Assembly (NCBI GenBank): GCA_964422155.1
Contig: CAYQZZ010000084.1
Location: forward strand, 1-6,895
DNA length: 6,895 bases
Direction of reading: 5' to 3'
DNA from: JBGPRB01 sp964422155
Lineage (GTDB): Bacteria > Chloroflexota > Dehalococcoidia > Dehalococcoidales > RBG-16-60-22
Position numbers and translations under genes: made by a program. Below are positions 5,172 through 6,895 of this stretch, piece by piece; position 1 is the stretch's first letter; every line of letters begins with the position of its first letter. The notes beneath the pieces are model-generated. The model did no database searches, was not told the origin of the DNA, and saw only the letters and a program-made list of their open reading frames with translations.

Positions 5172-6767
5172 ATGATAGGAATGAAAATTGAAAAAGATGT
5201 TCCCATACTCATGCGCGATGGCTTAAAACTAGCCGCCAACATTTTTCGTCCTGAGAAACTTGGAAAATTTCCGGTTATTGTCGCTTTTACGGCTTTTGCC
5301 AAAGATGGTCTTTGGTCGTCACACTCCAGCGGGTGGGGGATGGCATATGAGCCATATAGCCCAACCGTCACAGGGTCAGCAACGTTTGAAGCCGAAGACC
5401 CGGCTTTCTGGGCTGCCCACGAATATGTGTTGGTTATTGTTGACCCAAGAGGATTCTACAGGTCACCCGGGCAAATACGAACTGCTGAGCTAGATGGTTT
5501 AGTGGGAGAGCACGCTGTACTATACCAGGGTCTATGGGCTCGGGATATGTACGATGCGATTGAATGGGCCGGGACACAAGAGTGGAGTAATGGAAATGTT
5601 GGGATGAGCGGAGTTTCTATTCTTGGGTTCTCACAGTGGCGTGCAGCGGCTTTGAACCCACCGCATCTGAAAGCCATTATCCCCTGGGAAGCCATGACTG
5701 ATTATCACCGTGACGTAATGTTCCGGGGCGGCATCCCCGACACAGAATGGGGAAAGTTAATAGGGCGCCATCGTCTTACCCCTAATCCGGCATGGCCGCC
5801 GCCTGAAAAAGAGGACCCACCGGCACGAGTCGAAAAAGAGGAGGATGAGTTTCTGGCCGATATTACCGCTCCGGTGCTTATTTGCGCCACTTGGTCAAAT
5901 CACGGGGTTCACACTCGGGGGTCATTTCGGGCGTTCCGAAAAATCTCTTCCAAGCAAAAGTGGCTTTATATCCATGGCCGGCAAGAATGGGCGGAATTTT
6001 ACACTGCTGAGGCGCAAACAACTCGAAAGCTGTTCTTTGATCATTTCCTTAAGGGCATCGACAATAGGATACTGGATATGCCGAGGATCCGCCTGGAAAC
6101 GCGGGAAACCCTTGACAAGTATACAGTACGGCATGAAGACGATTTCCCGATTCCTAGAACCCGGTACAAGAAGTTGCATCTCGATGCAACGGATCACAGG
6201 TTAAAATTTAATAAGAACCGGCAGGAAAGCAAGGTTAGTTACGACTCTGCCAGTAGCAAGGCAGTATTTGATTATACGTTCGAACACGATACCGAGTTGA
6301 TCGGGTACATGAGCCTGAAGCTCTGGGTTTCCCCCGAGGAAGCTGAAGATATGGATCTTTTCATTACGCTGAGGAAGTTCGATCATAACGGTAACGAAGT
6401 ATTTTTTGACGCCTGGTTAATGCTAGGAAGATATCCGGTAGCATTTGGCTGGTTACGACTTTCGCATAGGGAACTGGATAAGGAGAAGTCCACTCCGTGG
6501 GAGCCTTACCCAAAGCATGTAATTGGCCTTGGAGAAAAAGTGAAGCCCGGTGAAGTTGTTCCATGCGCAGTACCAATATTACCCTCAGGTACCTTGTTCC
6601 GCAAAGGTGAAACGCTGAGACTGGTCATATCAGGAATATATGGAGGGGGAGAAATTGCAAATGTGCCCTACGGGTTCAACGCCTCGGTGAACCGGGGGGC
6701 GCATTCGATCTATACAGGCGGAGAGTACGACTCTTACCTTCTGGTACCCATAGTACCACCGCGCTAG
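5172..6767 (+). CDS. CocE/NonD-family hydrolase (peptidase S15-like)
   Basis: This 531-aa protein belongs to the serine hydrolases that include X-Pro dipeptidyl-peptidases, cocaine esterase (CocE) and glutaryl-7-ACA acylase. They cleave ester or amide bonds; the substrate cannot be predicted. An alpha/beta-hydrolase domain covers about 5-300. It has the N-terminal DVPILMRDGLKLAANIFRP, VIVDPRGFYRSPG, and the nucleophile elbow GNVGMSGVSILGFSQW with Ser149. The jelly-roll domain (PepX_C type) covers about 305-528, with VRHEDDFPIPRT, MDLFITLRKFD and a closing NRGAHSIYTGGEYDSYLLVP. The likely catalytic His is 268 in HGRQEW. By alignment from memory with CocE, the catalytic Asp position (WYD) is Asn243 here (WSNHG), and the oxyanion-hole Tyr is Phe42 (AFAKDG). 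No signal peptide is seen, so it is cytoplasmic. The start has AGGAGG 8 nt upstream. It appears monocistronic and divergent from the surface genes. Its length fits the family. Confidence 0.9.
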   Translation: MIGMKIEKDVPILMRDGLKLAANIFRPEKLGKFPVIVAFTAFAKDGLWSSHSSGWGMAYEPYSPTVTGSATFEAEDPAFWAAHEYVLVIVDPRGFYRSPGQIRTAELDGLVGEHAVLYQGLWARDMYDAIEWAGTQEWSNGNVGMSGVSILGFSQWRAAALNPPHLKAIIPWEAMTDYHRDVMFRGGIPDTEWGKLIGRHRLTPNPAWPPPEKEDPPARVEKEEDEFLADITAPVLICATWSNHGVHTRGSFRAFRKISSKQKWLYIHGRQEWAEFYTAEAQTTRKLFFDHFLKGIDNRILDMPRIRLETRETLDKYTVRHEDDFPIPRTRYKKLHLDATDHRLKFNKNRQESKVSYDSASSKAVFDYTFEHDTELIGYMSLKLWVSPEEAEDMDLFITLRKFDHNGNEVFFDAWLMLGRYPVAFGWLRLSHRELDKEKSTPWEPYPKHVIGLGEKVKPGEVVPCAVPILPSGTLFRKGETLRLVISGIYGGGEIANVPYGFNASVNRGAHSIYTGGEYDSYLLVPIVPPR

Positions 6768-6895
6768 TGCACCACCTATCATCGACGATAAACGAAAATA
6801 TTCAAAAGGTAATTTATAGCGACAACATTCTTAGATTGCACACGTATATTATTTGCGGGGACTTGCTATACTTGATTGGGCATTTGGGAGACCTC
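6768..6895. other. 3' flank of the hydrolase gene, nothing recognised
   Basis: No clear terminator hairpin with a T run and no gene start is visible before the window ends. TATC/GATA around 6778-6791 is only a 4-bp stem. Confidence 0.5.

Overview
The window looks like accessory and cell-envelope DNA from an environmental, probably metagenome-assembled, bacterium. A tight sigma70-type promoter, Shine-Dalgarno sites and bacterial signal peptides argue for a bacterium. The mix of CARDB repeats, Big_2 and small secreted proteins with a 'YHW-(I/L)-x-VP' motif is a combination I associate with Chloroflexota (Dehalococcoidia-like) and with methanogenic archaea. The phylum is therefore an inference, not a demonstration.

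Layout. Positions 1-336 hold the 5' part of an IS3-type insertion sequence on the minus strand, with an N-terminal OrfA fragment and a probable terminal end. Positions 337-616 are non-coding apart from a good rho-independent terminator (521-553) that ends the minus-strand gene block. From 4593 down to 617 lie four co-oriented minus-strand genes, all with signal peptides: a 193-aa secreted protein (interrupted by an assembly gap), its 170-aa paralogue, a 235-aa protein with a C-terminal membrane anchor, and a 537-aa protein (Big_2, ZU5-like, two CARDB, C-terminal anchor). The last two overlap by 8 bp. Positions 4594-5171 are an AT-rich divergent intergenic region with inverted repeats and a consensus promoter. 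Positions 5172-6767 encode a CocE/NonD-type alpha/beta hydrolase on the plus strand. The last 128 bp hold nothing recognisable.

How they may work together. The four-gene block encodes two small secreted beta-rich proteins without anchors and two membrane-anchored extracellular proteins, ending in one terminator. This is reminiscent in architecture, not in sequence, of Firmicutes WxL/WxLIP surface loci, and it is the best candidate here for an undescribed surface system. The hydrolase is divergent, has its own promoter and looks functionally separate.

Important caveat: the 100-N gap at 4321-4420 is flanked by an exact 55-bp duplication (4266-4320 and 4421-4475). This is almost certainly two contig ends that overlap. 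Removing the gap and one copy restores an intact, in-frame 193-codon gene.
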